Source: Epiperipatus broadwayi
Lineage: Eukaryota; Onychophora; Udeonychophora; Euonychophora; Peripatidae
Direction: 5' to 3'
DNA length: 64,000 bases
NCBI GenBank assembly: GCA_028023455.1
Contig: JAQFVV010006340.1
Span: 2,525,438-2,589,437, forward strand
This document shows positions 12,724 to 24,553 of the stretch, piece by piece. The notes beneath the pieces are model-generated. The model had not been told where the DNA came from. It saw nothing but the letters and a program-made list of their open reading frames with translations, and made no database searches. The position numbers were made by a program, and so were the translations under genes. How positions within the stretch are numbered: position 1 is the first letter of the stretch; each line of letters begins with the position of its first letter.

Positions 12724-13387
12724 CCAATTTAACAACATGCAATTTAGACAAATATTATTTAGGCTAATAAGTGTGTATTAAAATATGAACAATTTTAAGC
12801 TGTCAAATGGAGACCAGTCACAACTGATGCAGTGTGCTGAAAAGACTTTATGTAAAAAAAAATATTTTTATTCTATATTTATTGTTATGCTATATGTTGA
12901 CCTTTATTTTATTATGTGTTAGGCATTATAATATTGATCTGGTATTAAACTTAAGTTATGAAAGAAAATACATTATTCATTACTTAATTGCTTGAGCCCA
13001 TATATTTTTTATTATGAAATGCTGGTGAGACTGTGAAGTATGGAAGACGTTTTCAAAATATTACTATGCCAATAGTTTTAAATGAATATTTTTATGTTTA
13101 TATAATTCATATATATATATATATTACGTATTTGATTGCTATGCCCTAGAGAGTGAGTTAGTTAAGACATGTTTTTAAAGTAAATAATGCCCATTTCTTA
13201 GTCTATAAAGTTAATGTTTAAATGAAATTTTGTTTATTAGTCATATTAGACTATTTTAAAATTTATCCATTCATACATCAGTAATGTCATACCCTTAGGT
13301 TAAGTGCAAGTGCAAATGACCTTTGTTAATTAATGCTGGATATTTGAAAACTTTATATGCTATTTTGAACAAATCTTTATATAAAAT
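12724..13387. other. AT-rich intergenic sequence
   Basis: A partial second copy of the AACAACATGCAATTTAG block follows the palindrome at about 12727-12760, and there is a short (TA)n at 13110-13124. Nothing else was recognised. Confidence 0.5.
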
Positions 13388-13519
13388 AAAGAAAACAATT
13401 TGGTGGTCAAGAGGTCAGCGTGACTGCCTTGCACTTTCAGGCAGTTGCCCAGGTTGCGGGTTCGCATCCCGGCCAATACTGTGACACTTAAAAAAAAATA
13501 AAAAAAGAAAGAAAACAAT
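13388..13519 (+). repeat. 12-bp target site duplication around a SINE
   Basis: AAAGAAAACAAT occurs at 13388-13399 and again at 13508-13519, flanking the SINE exactly. This is the mark of LINE-mediated insertion. Confidence 0.85.
13400..13507 (+). mobile_element. short tRNA-derived SINE
   Basis: It starts with a tRNA-like head: box A TGGTCAAGAGG (13404-13414), an anticodon-like stem CTGCC/GGCAG, and box B GGTTCGCATCC (13459-13469). After CACTT an A-rich tail follows (13490-13507). The body is only about 108 bp, essentially a tRNA head plus tail with no LINE-derived 3' part that I can recognise. The perfect 12-bp target duplication shows a genuine and fairly recent insertion. It is not a working tRNA gene: the acceptor ends do not pair and the loop is oversized. 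Confidence 0.86.
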
Positions 13520-15966
13520 GTGCACTTCATATTCCAAAGTGAAGATGGTTAAATATATTATGGTCACATATAAATTGTTTAATAAATACCATTGTGAATG
13601 AAAAAAAAAACAAGACTACATAACTTGCTTTGTAAGTATTTAAAAAAAAATATTTTGACTTTATTTTATCATTGCATTTTAGTTTATATCTATGACTAAC
13701 TATATTTTATATTATAAATTGTTTAAAAACAGGGAGCAAAACTTTTTTAAAAAAGTTAATTTAGTTGCAATTTATTACAGCTGAAATTAAAAAAAAGATT
13801 TTGTTTTTAAAAAAAGAAAAAAATTACTTGGTATTGTATTTACTATATGGAGGGAGAAGTTATAATTTGGGTAATCATGAATTTACCTTGCTTTGGTGTC
13901 ATTACCCTGAAGGCATACTACTCTAATTTTCCAATCTTGAAGATAATGTCACCTAGTGATTTGTGGACAAAGTTAATAAACTAAAATTTGTCTGCATATC
14001 ACATGGGGACTTTACATCAAAGATCGCAAGATTTTGGTTTTACTTTTTTTAAAAAAAACAACATCAACATATTTAAAACTTATTAAGGTTTTTTTTTTTT
14101 TTGCTTCCACTTGAAACGGTATTATTTAGCCATCATCCTATTTCACTTACTATGTTCTATCATAGTTAGTATATTTTCCAGCAGTGTGAACCCTCACAGT
14201 CCATGTATATAATCAAAAAAAATTATTTTGATATGTAGTAGCATATATTTACGTGTATGTGCAGATATGTGTGCACATTTAATATATTAATGTCTGTATG
14301 CATATAATGTATACACAGTTATAAATTTACAATTAATAAAATGATATAATTAAATTAAGTTGTGTGAATATTATTATATGTATGTAACCACTCACATATA
14401 TGTGAGAGAAAGACTTAATGCAATATATTTGAAGAAGCATTATAACTCTTTTAAATTAATAATATAAATTTGAAATATTCTCAGTTAAAAACTCTTTATT
14501 TAAATACATTGGTAAAAAAATTTCAATTCCTGGGATAGTCTCACACACATATACAATAAAATGTTTACAAACTTAAACTCTTTTTAAAAAAAAAAGTTAT
14601 GTTTTTAGAAAAAAAAATCAAATCTCATTGGTCAAAAAATCAAATCTATTGGATTAGTCATGTCAATGTTTTCATTGCCATGACAATGTTCATGTAATCT
14701 TCCAACAATGCTTACTGAGGAAACAATGTTAGGCATAATGACATCATAACAAGGTAAATACATGACTATCATAATTTGTTAGCATTTAAAAAAAAATCTT
14801 TCATATATATGTTAACTGAATATTTTCTGTACAAATTGTCAGAAAATAATCAAAGATGTAATATTTATTTTAAATGCAAATTATCCAAGCTGGTAAAAAA
14901 AAGTCAAATATTGTATCTAAGTTGTAAATAATGAGTAGTAATTTAAATTTATTTATTTAATTGAAACAATTGAGTATTTTGTGTGCAAATTAACTTTTCA
15001 TTTTTTGCTGTGAATTAGATTCAGTATAGATAAGCTTATAATATATATGCAGTTGTTGTTTCCTGTCAAATAATTAAATATCATATATATATATGAGACT
15101 CATTAGAAAATTTTTTATATTAAATTAGGGTACACACTCAAAAGAGCCATCCCTGTTGTGAAATTGTAGTTTTATTAATTGAGGAGTCAGCTAAAATTGC
15201 CACTTTCTAATGTTGTATTATATTATCCTATAATAGATATATGCATGTGTTTATACAGGGAATATTATGAGTTAAATAAAATTCTTATATTTTTGAGTTT
15301 GTGCATGCATAAAGTTGTATTTTGGCAATTGTACTCAATCATAAAAATGTATTATAAAATAATAGAATATTATGGATTTAAACATTTTATAAATAATTAT
15401 TGTTTTCCTGCATGCATGTAAACTAAAACAATAATATTTGAGATAGAAAAAAATTGTTTTGTTTAAAAAAGTTATATTTTGACTGACAAAATTATATTTT
15501 GCCATGAATTATAATTTTATTATTTTAATAGTGTTAACATCTTTCTATGTAATATTGTCTGGTCTGTGTCATGCCCATACACTAAAAGTAAATTATGTTG
15601 TTTCATGATCTACTTGATATTGCAAGTAGGGATTGTGCAGTGGTCAGCAAATATTGTTTAATTTATAAATATGCCAGTCTATGTTCTGATGTTTAATGTC
15701 AAGTGGTATCCATATAAATTATATTAAAATGAAATAATTTATCATGGCTAAACTAACCATCACACCACAAATAAGTATATATATATGTCTGATAATTTAT
15801 TTTTTTCATTTTTGTACACACCTGTACATTAATAAAGTAACACACACACACACACACACACACACGTGTATATATATAACTTACTGCCATTTCAAGATTA
15901 GATCATCTTCTTATGGTCATGACAATGATAAACAATATGGCATTTTATTATTATGTTAGGAATATA
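13520..15966. other. AT-rich intergenic sequence with simple repeats
   Basis: About 2.4 kb without a supported gene. Poly-A and poly-T runs are common. There is a (CA)n tract at 15841-15865. Small frames at 15179-15421 and 15744-15959 have repeat-like or AT-driven composition and no family signature. Confidence 0.55.
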
Positions 15967-16729
15967 TATAGTATCAATAATGAATAATAGTGCTGCATGG
16001 AAAATTGTGTTTACAATTATTAAAGATAAAAATTTTCATATACAAGGTAAACTTTAAATTGATAATAAATAATAAAATTATTGCAGAATAATTTGTCCCT
16101 AGTTTAAAGAGTTTTTAAACATTTGTATATATATCATTTATCAGTAAACGTTACCATTAATTAGTTAGAAAGGAGAGAGGATTTGGTTTAAAAACATTAA
16201 AACTAAACATTTAAAGACTGATTGAAAGGGGGAGGAAATTCAACATAGAAAATTAAAAATAGTTGAATTTCAAGTAATCAAGAATTAAAACTATAGCTGT
16301 TTAAAAATAAATATTTTACTTAAAATTAAAAATATCTCTTTTTATTCAAATTAAAGAAAAAACATATCTTCCCATTTATTAAAAATAAAGAAGATTGTAA
16401 CATAAAAATAGTAAAATAAATTTCTGCATGTTCATAAAATAAATGTGTGCAGGTTAAAAATATTAAAAATATAATGAAATATTAAAGTTAAAAATTAAAA
16501 AACAGATGAAAGTGTATAATTGGAATTTCTCTCAATGATTGTATGCAAACAGAAATAGCAATGGCTACTAATTAAAAAATCCACAAACAACAGATTCAGC
16601 AATCGCTACCAAGTGAAAACAGGATTAAAATCTTATCAAAAAATGTAATCAACAACAGTGAACAATTTTCAACAATGGATATAGCTGGCAGATATAAAAA
16701 CTAATTAAGAAAGTGACAACAGGTCATCA

Positions 16730-16758
16730 TATAAATAGAGTGAGAATCAGATTCAGTT
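16730..16758 (+). promoter_or_regulatory. LTR1 core promoter (TATA box plus initiator)
   Basis: TATAAATAG at 16730-16738 is followed 25 bases later by an initiator-like TTCAGTTT with its A at 16755. Both are kept in LTR2 at the same spacing, which supports function as the LTR promoter. Confidence 0.6.
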
Positions 16759-17084
16759 TGTCAACCAGTTCTTCAATCAGTTGAGTTTTTACAATCAGTC
16801 TATCACATATCCAGAATCAGTGTTTTCCATGACAATGCAGTGTTAACAGCTATTGGAAGTATATGGCCAGTCTCCAACCTTAGTTTGATGGAGCACTAGT
16901 GGCCTGCCTGATAAAAGTGATACCTGCCTAACAACTTGAAACTGCCATAGATATCTGTCTTAAATAATAGCACTACAAAATAGTAATCATTGGAACCTCC
17001 ACAAAAACCTTAACTTAAACCATTTGGAAAAGTTCACATGAAGCAGCAAACAGCAAGAAGCCAACATCCAAAATCCTATAGGCA

Positions 17085-17198
17085 ATGAATAACTTTTCTT
17101 ATTCCATTTCTGATATTAATGTAGCTATTTCTAATCTTGAAGCCTCCCAGAATCAGATAATAAATGAACTCTATAACCACATAAAATCAACTGTTGAT
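17085..17198 (+). other. short conserved frame in the LTR
   Basis: MNNFSYSISDINVAISNLE and about 18 further residues. The same frame occurs in the minus-strand copy (ATG at 10569) and, with two stops, in LTR2 (ATG at 21431). Differences among copies are often conservative, but AT-rich repeats can keep frames by chance. Beyond residue 38 the copies disagree. No family is recognised. Confidence 0.3.
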
Positions 17199-17616
17199 GT
17201 CTGTGTTCAAATGCTTGTAATTGTTTTAATGCTGAATTATATTGCTATTGTATATCTTATTATAATATGCAGGTGTGTGAGGTTATTACAAATCATTGTT
17301 TAATTTAATTAAGATTTTATAAAAGTAGTTTAAAATTTACAATAATAATTATTCAGTTAAAATAACAAATTATCTTTAAACCTTAATATTTTGTTGGTCA
17401 ATTCTTTTACCACTAAATAAAGTAACCATATATTATACTATCCTTTTGATTGAGCTAGTTGGGATTTCTTACTTGCTGAATTAGTTTTCCATCATTCAAG
17501 GCACATTAGTTCTTGTAGCTAATTGGTGCCTGAAGTTTACTCCAAAACAAAAAAAGGTTTTGAATGATAGGTGTTGAATTTTGTAGCTGAAAAGATTTGT
17601 GCCCTTGAATCGTAGT

Positions 17617-17618
<2 letters not shown>

Positions 17619-17653
<35 letters not shown>

Positions 17654-17656
17654 TAC

Positions 17657-17713
<57 letters not shown>
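17619..17713. repeat. (TA)n in LTR1
   Basis: Two TA tracts joined by CACTACAG. The LTR2 counterpart is where the nested Penelope/E1 insertion lies. Confidence 0.92.
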
Positions 17714-17715
<2 letters not shown>

Positions 17716-17958
17716 TCTGACTTGGTCACAGGTATCCTCTGGATATTATTCTTCTTTGCCTAAGGGGCATGGTGATGCAATAATTAAAATGCATTTGTGT
17801 AGATCGAATGCATAAGTTTAGAATTGTATCATAGTTTTTGTATAAAGGTTTTATCATATTGTTTCACAAGTTATATTTTATAATGTTATTTTATTAAAGA
17901 GTTAACATTTCATGTTAAATTTTTGTTTCCTCAAGTAATCTAAAACCCACCCAGTTCA

Positions 17959-18293
17959 TTCGGTGTTTCCCAACATGGGTGCAGAACCATCATAAATGAC
18001 AATTAATTAAATATTTTTTTCTTGTTTGCAAATATTCAGCGAAACACTAAATGGGTAACTGAAGTTAAGAATTGTAAAGTGGTATAATTTAAATAAATAA
18101 TTGACTGAAACTATTTTTTTGTTTTAAATGAAAAGAGAGAAATTAAAGACAGTTGGATATTTTGAGTGAAGTTAAGGCATTGAGGATGGGTAGAGAGGAA
18201 AAGGACAAAGGTTTGAGTTAGTTGTATGTTCCATTTAAGGAAATTAATAAACAGCTATTATTTAAATTTATTGAAATAGAAATTTTGTTTCAA
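17959..18293 (+). other. post-LTR leader, possible primer-binding area
   Basis: Directly after the LTR end comes TTCGGTGTTTCCCAACATGG then GTGCAGAA. The position fits a primer-binding site, but no tRNA 3' end can be matched with confidence. GGGTGCAGAA is kept in the minus-strand copy at about 9048-9057. Confidence 0.35.
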
Positions 18294-18631
18294 AAATGGC
18301 AGAAATAAAAAAAATGTCTGAGACATAGATGTAGATGAAAATAATGGTAAATATGATGAAAAAAATAAATCAAGAATTTAATCAAAGTCAGCAAAAGTTC
18401 AAAGCAGAATTGATGAAAGAAATGTGTCAAGAATTCAAGCAAAGTCAGCAAGAGTTCAGAGTAGAAATGAAAGAAGAAATTAATCAGGTCATAGTAGAAA
18501 TGATTACAGAAATGAAGGCAATGAGGGCTGAAATAATGGGGAATGTGGAGCAGAACCTAATAAATATAGAAGCAATAGAGTTAGATTTAACTAAAGAAAG
18601 TCAGAAAACTGAAAAGGAAGTCAGGATGTAA
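18294..18631 (+). pseudogene. gag-like coiled-coil protein remnant
   Basis: ATG at 18294 gives MAEIKKMSET and then a stop. In the same frame, from 18335, an open stretch of 98 codons holds two diverged copies of a Gln/Glu-rich block (KINQEFNQSQQKFKAEL and EMCQEFKQSQQEFRVEM), then the MITEMKAMRAEIMG segment shared with the minus-strand copy, ending at 18631. The protein is almost wholly charged and heptad-like, predicting a long coiled coil. Its place after the LTR leader suggests a gag-like product. No nucleocapsid zinc knuckle, protease or polymerase follows, and the frame decays afterwards. Confidence 0.5.
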
Positions 18632-20186
18632 GAGATGTAAGTGGAGAGAAAGTTGAATTAGAAAATGTAAATTGGGAGATAGAAGAAAGGTATGAGCTAA
18701 AGATAGAAGATAATGTAAACGAGTTTTCACAAGGAAATAAAAAGGTTAAAGTAAATGTTTGTTTTAAACATAGATTTAAAACAAAAAGAAAGAGCAGAAA
18801 AAATATTCACAGTTCAGAGAACTACAGAGTTTTGATAAGTATCAAGGTTTTCTGATTTACAAAGTTGAATATAGAATGGAATGGGAAAAAGACAAGGTAA
18901 CAAATTATATGTGAGAGACAGATGAAAATGGAAAGTTAATGTATATTATATAGTTAGTAGAAAGCATGAAAAAAATGTCTGACTGAGTTTTGAAGTTAGT
19001 AAATGGATGTAATGTTAAAGTAAATGGAAGAAACAAAAGACGCGAAATGAATAATGAATATTAAAAAAGAAAACTGATGTAGGTGATAAATCTGAATCTG
19101 AAAATTTCACTATTTAAAGCTAAAATAATAAATTTAAAAAAAAAAGAAAAGATAAGAATAGATTGTTTTCATAAAATAATAATCATGGAGGTTTTCCAGA
19201 ATAAAAGATTTATTTGCACACACATATTAAAAAGAAAAGTTCATAAATAAATAGGTCAAACAAATGGTTTAAAGTAATCAAGTTAAATAAATAAGTATCA
19301 TAATAAAATAAAATATTTTTTTTGAATACATGCAAGTTAATAAAAGAAAGTTAAATAAATGGTTTAAAGTAATCAAGATGAATAAATAAATATAAAATAT
19401 CTGTAGAAAATAATAAAGTAATGTAATAAATAAAATAGTTTTTTTCTGAATACATGCTGGTTAAGAAAAGTTAAATAAATGGTTTAAAATAATATTCATA
19501 AGGTTTAATATAAATGAATAATATAAATGAAATGTAAATCTAAGCTTAAGTTAGGAGTGTATAAGAGATTGTAATTAATTGAATGGAGAGTAACAAGCAT
19601 AGGATTGAATTTAGGAAAAGTTAATGCTGTTGGATGGATAAAATTAGTACCCATAATGGACTGTCAGGGATCACTACTCATGGGAGAGTCCCCATTCTAT
19701 TTTAAAATGTGCACTGGGAACAACCAGAGTAAGCCATGAATCACTTCTTTGGGGAAGAGTCCCCATATCCCATGCATCATTTCCAAAGTGTTAGTCAAAT
19801 TGGACAGTAGATTGATCCTGCCATTCACAGTGATCTTTTCCAATATCTGGTAGAAAAAACCGGCAAATGAACCATCATTTTCTATATATGTAAGCTGGTA
19901 TAAGGAAGCACACTCTGCATCCATGTCATTTAAGATCCCTGTATCACAAAAAATATTGCTATCTCAGTGGTCATCATTCAGTACAAGATCATTTTAAGCA
20001 ATTTTGGCAGCATTAGAGGGAAAAAGTGTAATCAAAAAAGATTGCCCTCAGCATGTATAGTCCAGATATAAAAAAGAAAATAGAAAAAATAAAAATTAAT
20101 GTAAAAAGTTCAGATTTAATAAAGAAATTATGAAAGATAAAATGGTCAAACTGTTACATTTTACTCTTTCTGGGAAAACAGTGTAA
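18632..20186 (+). other. internal region of the LTR element, no intact ORF
   Basis: Matches the minus-strand copy from about 8380 down to 6986. It includes many short TAAATAAAT-type tracts and a block near 19600-19924 (CCATAATGGACTGTCAGG, ATGCATCATTTCCAAAG) kept in both copies. Frames seen on opposite element strands in the two copies argue against coding. Confidence 0.5.
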
Positions 20187-21968
20187 TGTAGCACTATTAA
20201 TGAATAATAGTGCTTCATGGAAATTTTTTTACAATTATTAAAGATAAAAAATGTTCATAAACAATGTAAAGTTTAAAATTGATAATAAATAATAAAATTT
20301 TTGCAGAATAATTTGTCCCTAAATAACTGAGTAAAAACATCTCATTTGAAAGTAAATAAATTTATAGAAGTCTGAAAAGGTTTTCTTTATTATTAGTTTA
20401 AAACCAAATATACAGTTTGCTAAATGAAAATAATCTATAAAAGTTTAAAGAGTTTTTAAACTTTTGTATAAATGTCATTTATCAGTAAAGGTTACAATTA
20501 ATTAGTTAGAAGGGGGAGAGAGTTTGGTTTAGAAACATTAAATCTAAAAGTTTAAAGATTGAGTGAAAGGGGGAAAAAATTCAACTTAGAAAATTAAAAG
20601 TAGATGAATTTCAAGTAATGAAAAATTAAAACTATAATTGTTTAAAAAAAAATTTGCATAAAATTAGAAATATCTCTTTTTATTTAAATTAAAGGAAAAA
20701 AGGTCTCTTTCCATTTATTACACATAAAGAAGATTGCAAACATAAAGAATAATAAAATAAATGTGTGTGTATTGATAATATAAATGTGTGTGGGTTAAAA
20801 ATATTAAAAATATATAAAATATGAAAGTTAAAAATTAAAAAACAGATGAAAAGCATATAATTGGAATTTTTCTCAAGGATTGTATGCAAACAGAAATAAC
20901 AATGGCTACTAATAAAAAATCCACAAACAACAGAATTAGCAATGGCTACCAACTGAAAACAGGATTAAAGTTTTATCAATAAATGTAATCAAAAACAGTG
21001 GACAAATTTCAACAATGGATATAGCTGGTGGATATAAAAACTAATTAAGAAAGTGACAACAGGTCATCATATAAATAAAGTGAGAATCAGATTCAGTCAT
21101 TCAATCATTTCTACAATAACTTGCATTTTTACAATCAGTCTATCATGTATCAAGGATTAATGTTTTCCATGACAATGCAGTCTTAAGAGCCATTGGAAGG
21201 AAGCATATGGCCAGTCTCCAGCCTTAGTTTGATGGAGAACCAGTGGCCTGCCTGATAAAAGTGATGTCTGCCTAACAACTTGAAACTTCCAGTGATATCT
21301 GTCTTAAATAATAGTGCCACAAAACAGTAATCATAGGAACCTCCATAAAAACCTTAACGTCAACTGGTTGGAAAAAAATTCACATGAAGTAGCAAACAGT
21401 GAGAAGTCAATGTCCAAATTCCTATAGGTAATGAATAACTTTTCTTATTTCAATTCTGATATTAATTTAGCCATTGCTAATCTTGAAGCCTCCTAGAGTC
21501 ATTTAATAAATGAACTCTATAACCACATAAAATGAACTGGTGATGTGCATGTTTTGAATGCTTGTAATTGTTTTAATGCTGAATTATATTACTATTGTAT
21601 ATCTTATTATAATATGTAAGTGTCTGAGGTTATTATAAACCATTGTTTAATTTAATTAAGATTTTGTAAAAGTAGTTTAAAATTTACAATAATAAGTATT
21701 CAGTTAAAATAATAAGTTATCTTTAAATCTTAATATTTTGTTGGTCAATTCTTTTACCACTAAATAAAGTAACAATATATTATACTATCCTTTTGATTGA
21801 GCTAGTTGGGATTTCTTAGGTGCTGAATTAGTTTGCCATCGTTCAAGGCACTTTAGTTCTTGTAGCCAACTGGTACCTGAAGTTTACTCTGAAACAAAAG
21901 TGTTTTGAATGATAGTTGTTGAATTTTACAGCTGAGAAGATCTGTGTCCTTGAAATGTAGTCATACTA
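20187..21968 (+). repeat. LTR2, first part
   Basis: Begins TGTAGCACTATTAATGAATA, whose ends form a small inverted repeat (AGCACTATTA with ATAATAGTGCT). It matches LTR1 apart from about 70 extra bases near 20320-20390. It stops at 21968, at the spot equivalent to the (TA)n of LTR1; the rest of the LTR reappears at 28449. Confidence 0.75.
21070..21098 (+). promoter_or_regulatory. LTR2 core promoter (TATA box plus initiator)
   Basis: TATAAATAA at 21070 and TTCAGTC with its A at 21095 keep the 25-base spacing found in LTR1. Confidence 0.55.
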
Positions 21969-22119
21969 TATATCTGATATTTGATTTAAATGATAAGAAT
22001 AAAATAATTAATGAAATAAAAAATAAAACATTTGATAAGCAAAATGATAATGTTTGGTTAAAACAAATTTATGAATTAAAATTTTTTTTAAAAAAGTAAT
22101 AAATTAATTTGTTTAAAAG

Positions 22120-23759
22120 AGGACAAGGGGTTATGGATGTGCTTAATGAAACAGGATGAATATAATATGAAAATTATGGATCAGATGAAGAAGCTTTGTT
22201 TTGAAAAAAGTGAATTAAATAATATTGATACATATAGAATGAAATTTATTAATGACATTGTAATGACTGCTAAAAAAAGTTATTGATGCAAAGACATATT
22301 ACATTTTATATTCGTCATCTGCAGTGTTTCAAAAAATCTTTGCAAATATAAAACTGCATAAAAATTGTTATCCATTAAAAGTAATTGTTGATTTTGGGGT
22401 TTTTTTTTATTATAATACTTGTAGATATATTGAAAAAATAATGCAAGATGTTCTTGGATTTGAAGATTATCATTTGATTTTATTAATATGATTAAAAATA
22501 TATAAATTGATAATAATGATGTTATGAGTACACTTGACATATCTGAAATGTATGGTTCAATTAATCATATGGACTCAATAGAGATTATTGAAAGAGCCTT
22601 GTTTTTAAAATCTATAGATAATAATATTAAAAATTTTATTATTGAAATATTAAGATTTGTAAATGATCATATATACGTTAGGTTTAATGATTGCTTTTAT
22701 AAAATGAATTATGGTTGGCCAATGGGTCTTCCAGGTGGTATCACAGATTTGTAATTTTTTTATTTTTAGTTATGAGGTTAAGATATTATATCAGATAAAA
22801 TATAAAGGAATTAAAGTATATTGTAGATATGTCGATGATGTATATATATATGTGCACATAATGAAATAATAGTTAATTTGTTTAGTGATTTAAATATGAT
22901 TAATAATGTAAAATTGGTGTTAAATGAAAAGGAAGATTCTATAAAGGTTTTAGATATATTTATTAAAAGAAATAGTAATGTGTTTGATTATAATATGATT
23001 TTAAGGCCTGTGGAAATTAGGGGCTATATTCTGTATAATTCTAAAGTTCATATGGGTTATAAATTAGCTGATTTAAGTAATTTTTGTTTAGAAATGATTA
23101 TTTGTGCAAATTTATTAGTGATAAAATTGAAAATATTAATGTATATATTACTGATATGTTGAATGTTGGTTATGAAAGGAATATTATTTATAATACAATT
23201 ACAAAATATAATCAAAATTTCAAGTAATAATAATGAAAACATTAAATAAATTAAAAAGTGATAAATGAATTTTTATTCCTTTTATATATAATCAACAAGC
23301 TAAATTAATTAATAAACTTTATAGTGGTTTGTGTAGAATTTCTTTTTTCTCTTCAAATAATATAAATGATATGATAAATAACTCTAAAGCCAAGATTTCT
23401 AAGTTTGAATTAAGTTCTGTTATATATATATGTTGGAATGTGGTTGTGGAACAAAATATATAGGGGAATCCAAATGTACATTACAAAAAGAATATAATGA
23501 TCATAAGACATTATATAAATGTGTACAGAAAAAAAAAATATCTTTGGTAAATATGAATACTCCATCAATTATATTTGATCATAATAAAACATGTAATTAT
23601 GGTTTTAAATTTAATAATAGAGATATAAAAATTATTCAAATTGAAAGGTGTAGTGAAAAATGTAAAATTAAAGAGGCAATGATGATATCTAGGAATGGCA
23701 GTTGTTTAATGAATAGACAAGTGGTTACTATAAAGATAACAGAATTGTGGGAAATTTAA
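22120..23759 (+). pseudogene. Penelope-like reverse transcriptase with GIY-YIG endonuclease, frameshifted
   Basis: From the N-terminus: a KxDKG-like segment (KEDKGLWMCLM) near 22122; an IKLHKNCYPLKVIVDF segment near 22348, the IHK/PLRPI signature of PLEs; TLDISEMYGSI (motif A) at about 22530; FNDCFYKMNYGWPMGLPG (motif B) ending near 22735; RYVDDVYI (catalytic YVDD) at 22825-22848; a thumb region KVLDIFIKR and LRPVEIRGYILYN up to about 23160; and CGCGTKYIGES, the start of a GIY-YIG domain, near 23438 with His and Asn-rich continuation to the stop at 23757-23759. Several frameshifts and stops interrupt it (for instance near 22280 and 22755). The family copies itself by target-primed synthesis; this copy is dead. 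Confidence 0.88.
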
Positions 23760-23814
23760 ATGGATTGAATGATGGGTAATGCAAGTTTTTATTTTTTGTA
23801 CATTTGTATTAACA

Positions 23815-23838
23815 GTTGATAAAGATTGCCAGTGAAAC
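23815..23838 (+). other. weak hammerhead-like core after the PLE ORF
   Basis: TTGATAA followed by GAAAC 12 bases later resembles a decayed CTGATGA...GAAAC core. The position, just past the ORF, is where PLE terminal repeats carry hammerheads. Two core bases differ and stem III does not form, so this is only suggestive. Confidence 0.18.
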
Positions 23839-24495
23839 AATTGAAAGTACTTCTGGTAAAGAATATATTATATAATTTTGAATACTGTATTAATTATATT
23901 TGTTTGAATTATTAATATATATATATATATATATATATATTGTGCCCTTTTCTATAGGTCAATGATGGTTATAAATGGTCAATTACTAAAAAAAATTTAC
24001 AATTAATATTATATAGTATTTAAAATTGCAGATTATATTAAGCAGTAAAAGATCAATATGATATATTTAATAATAAATATTGTGATGGTGAGAATTGTAT
24101 CTAATTCTATATTTTTCTAAATTGTTTTTCAAAATTTTATATAATTATTTTATATAATATAAGTAGCAAATTTATTAAGACAGATAAAATTAGACTAAAC
24201 ACCGGAAATGACTATGTGACTGTCTGAAATATTCTATGTCTAAGCACCGGTTTAATTAATACTAATAATTAAAATATTTAAATAGTATATTATAGAAGTG
24301 GATGGAATTGTCACACATCATAATAAAAATAAGTAGTATATATCTTTATTAATTATTGTTTCAAAATTGTTGTAAAGGTAGTTAAATTGTAATAGATAAT
24401 AATTGATTTAAAAATAATAATGAGTTAACATTTAAGTCTATTACGTCATGATTTTAAAACTTTAGAAATTGTTTATAAATCCAAGTAGGGATTGA

Positions 24496-24553
24496 CCAAT
24501 AAAAAAAATAGATCTTGGCAGACAACCAAAATCGCGCCAACTAATTATATAAA
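24496..24553 (+). promoter_or_regulatory. E1 promoter: CCAAT box and TATA box
   Basis: CCAAT at 24496-24500 and TATATAAA at 24546-24553. E2 has CCAAT (29728) and TATAAAA (29754) in the same order and element position. About 37 bases after the TATA box a donor-like AGAG|GTAAAA lies at 24590/24591, suggesting an early intron. Confidence 0.55.

Larger units (their letters stand above)
15967..17958 (+). repeat. LTR1 (about 2 kb)
   Basis: Homologous to 20187-21968 plus 28449-28692. The start aligns with TGTAGCACT of LTR2 but here reads TATAGTATC within a short TA run. The end is GTTCA at 17958, after a TTATTAAAG poly(A)-like region. It contains a TATA/Inr promoter (16730) and a (TA)n expansion (17619-17713). 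Confidence 0.75.
21969..23940 (+). mobile_element. Penelope-like element (PLE), decayed
   Basis: Carries a PLE-type reverse transcriptase followed by a GIY-YIG nuclease domain, an order special to canonical Penelope-like elements. It lies inside LTR2 of the surrounding element. No complete terminal repeats are seen; the left edge is AT-rich and the right edge is a (TA)n tract at 23916-23940, next to element E1. Confidence 0.8.

Noticed and set aside
13400-13480. A tRNA gene
   Set aside because: Acceptor ends do not pair and it has an A-tail with target duplication, so it is a SINE.
15841-15865. Z-DNA forming (CA)n as a functional element
   Set aside because: Too short and without any nearby gene to regulate.
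17496-17815. Tyr-Ile repeat ORFs on both strands
   Set aside because: They come from (TA)n in LTR1; the same applies to 28635-28820 and 34429-34675.
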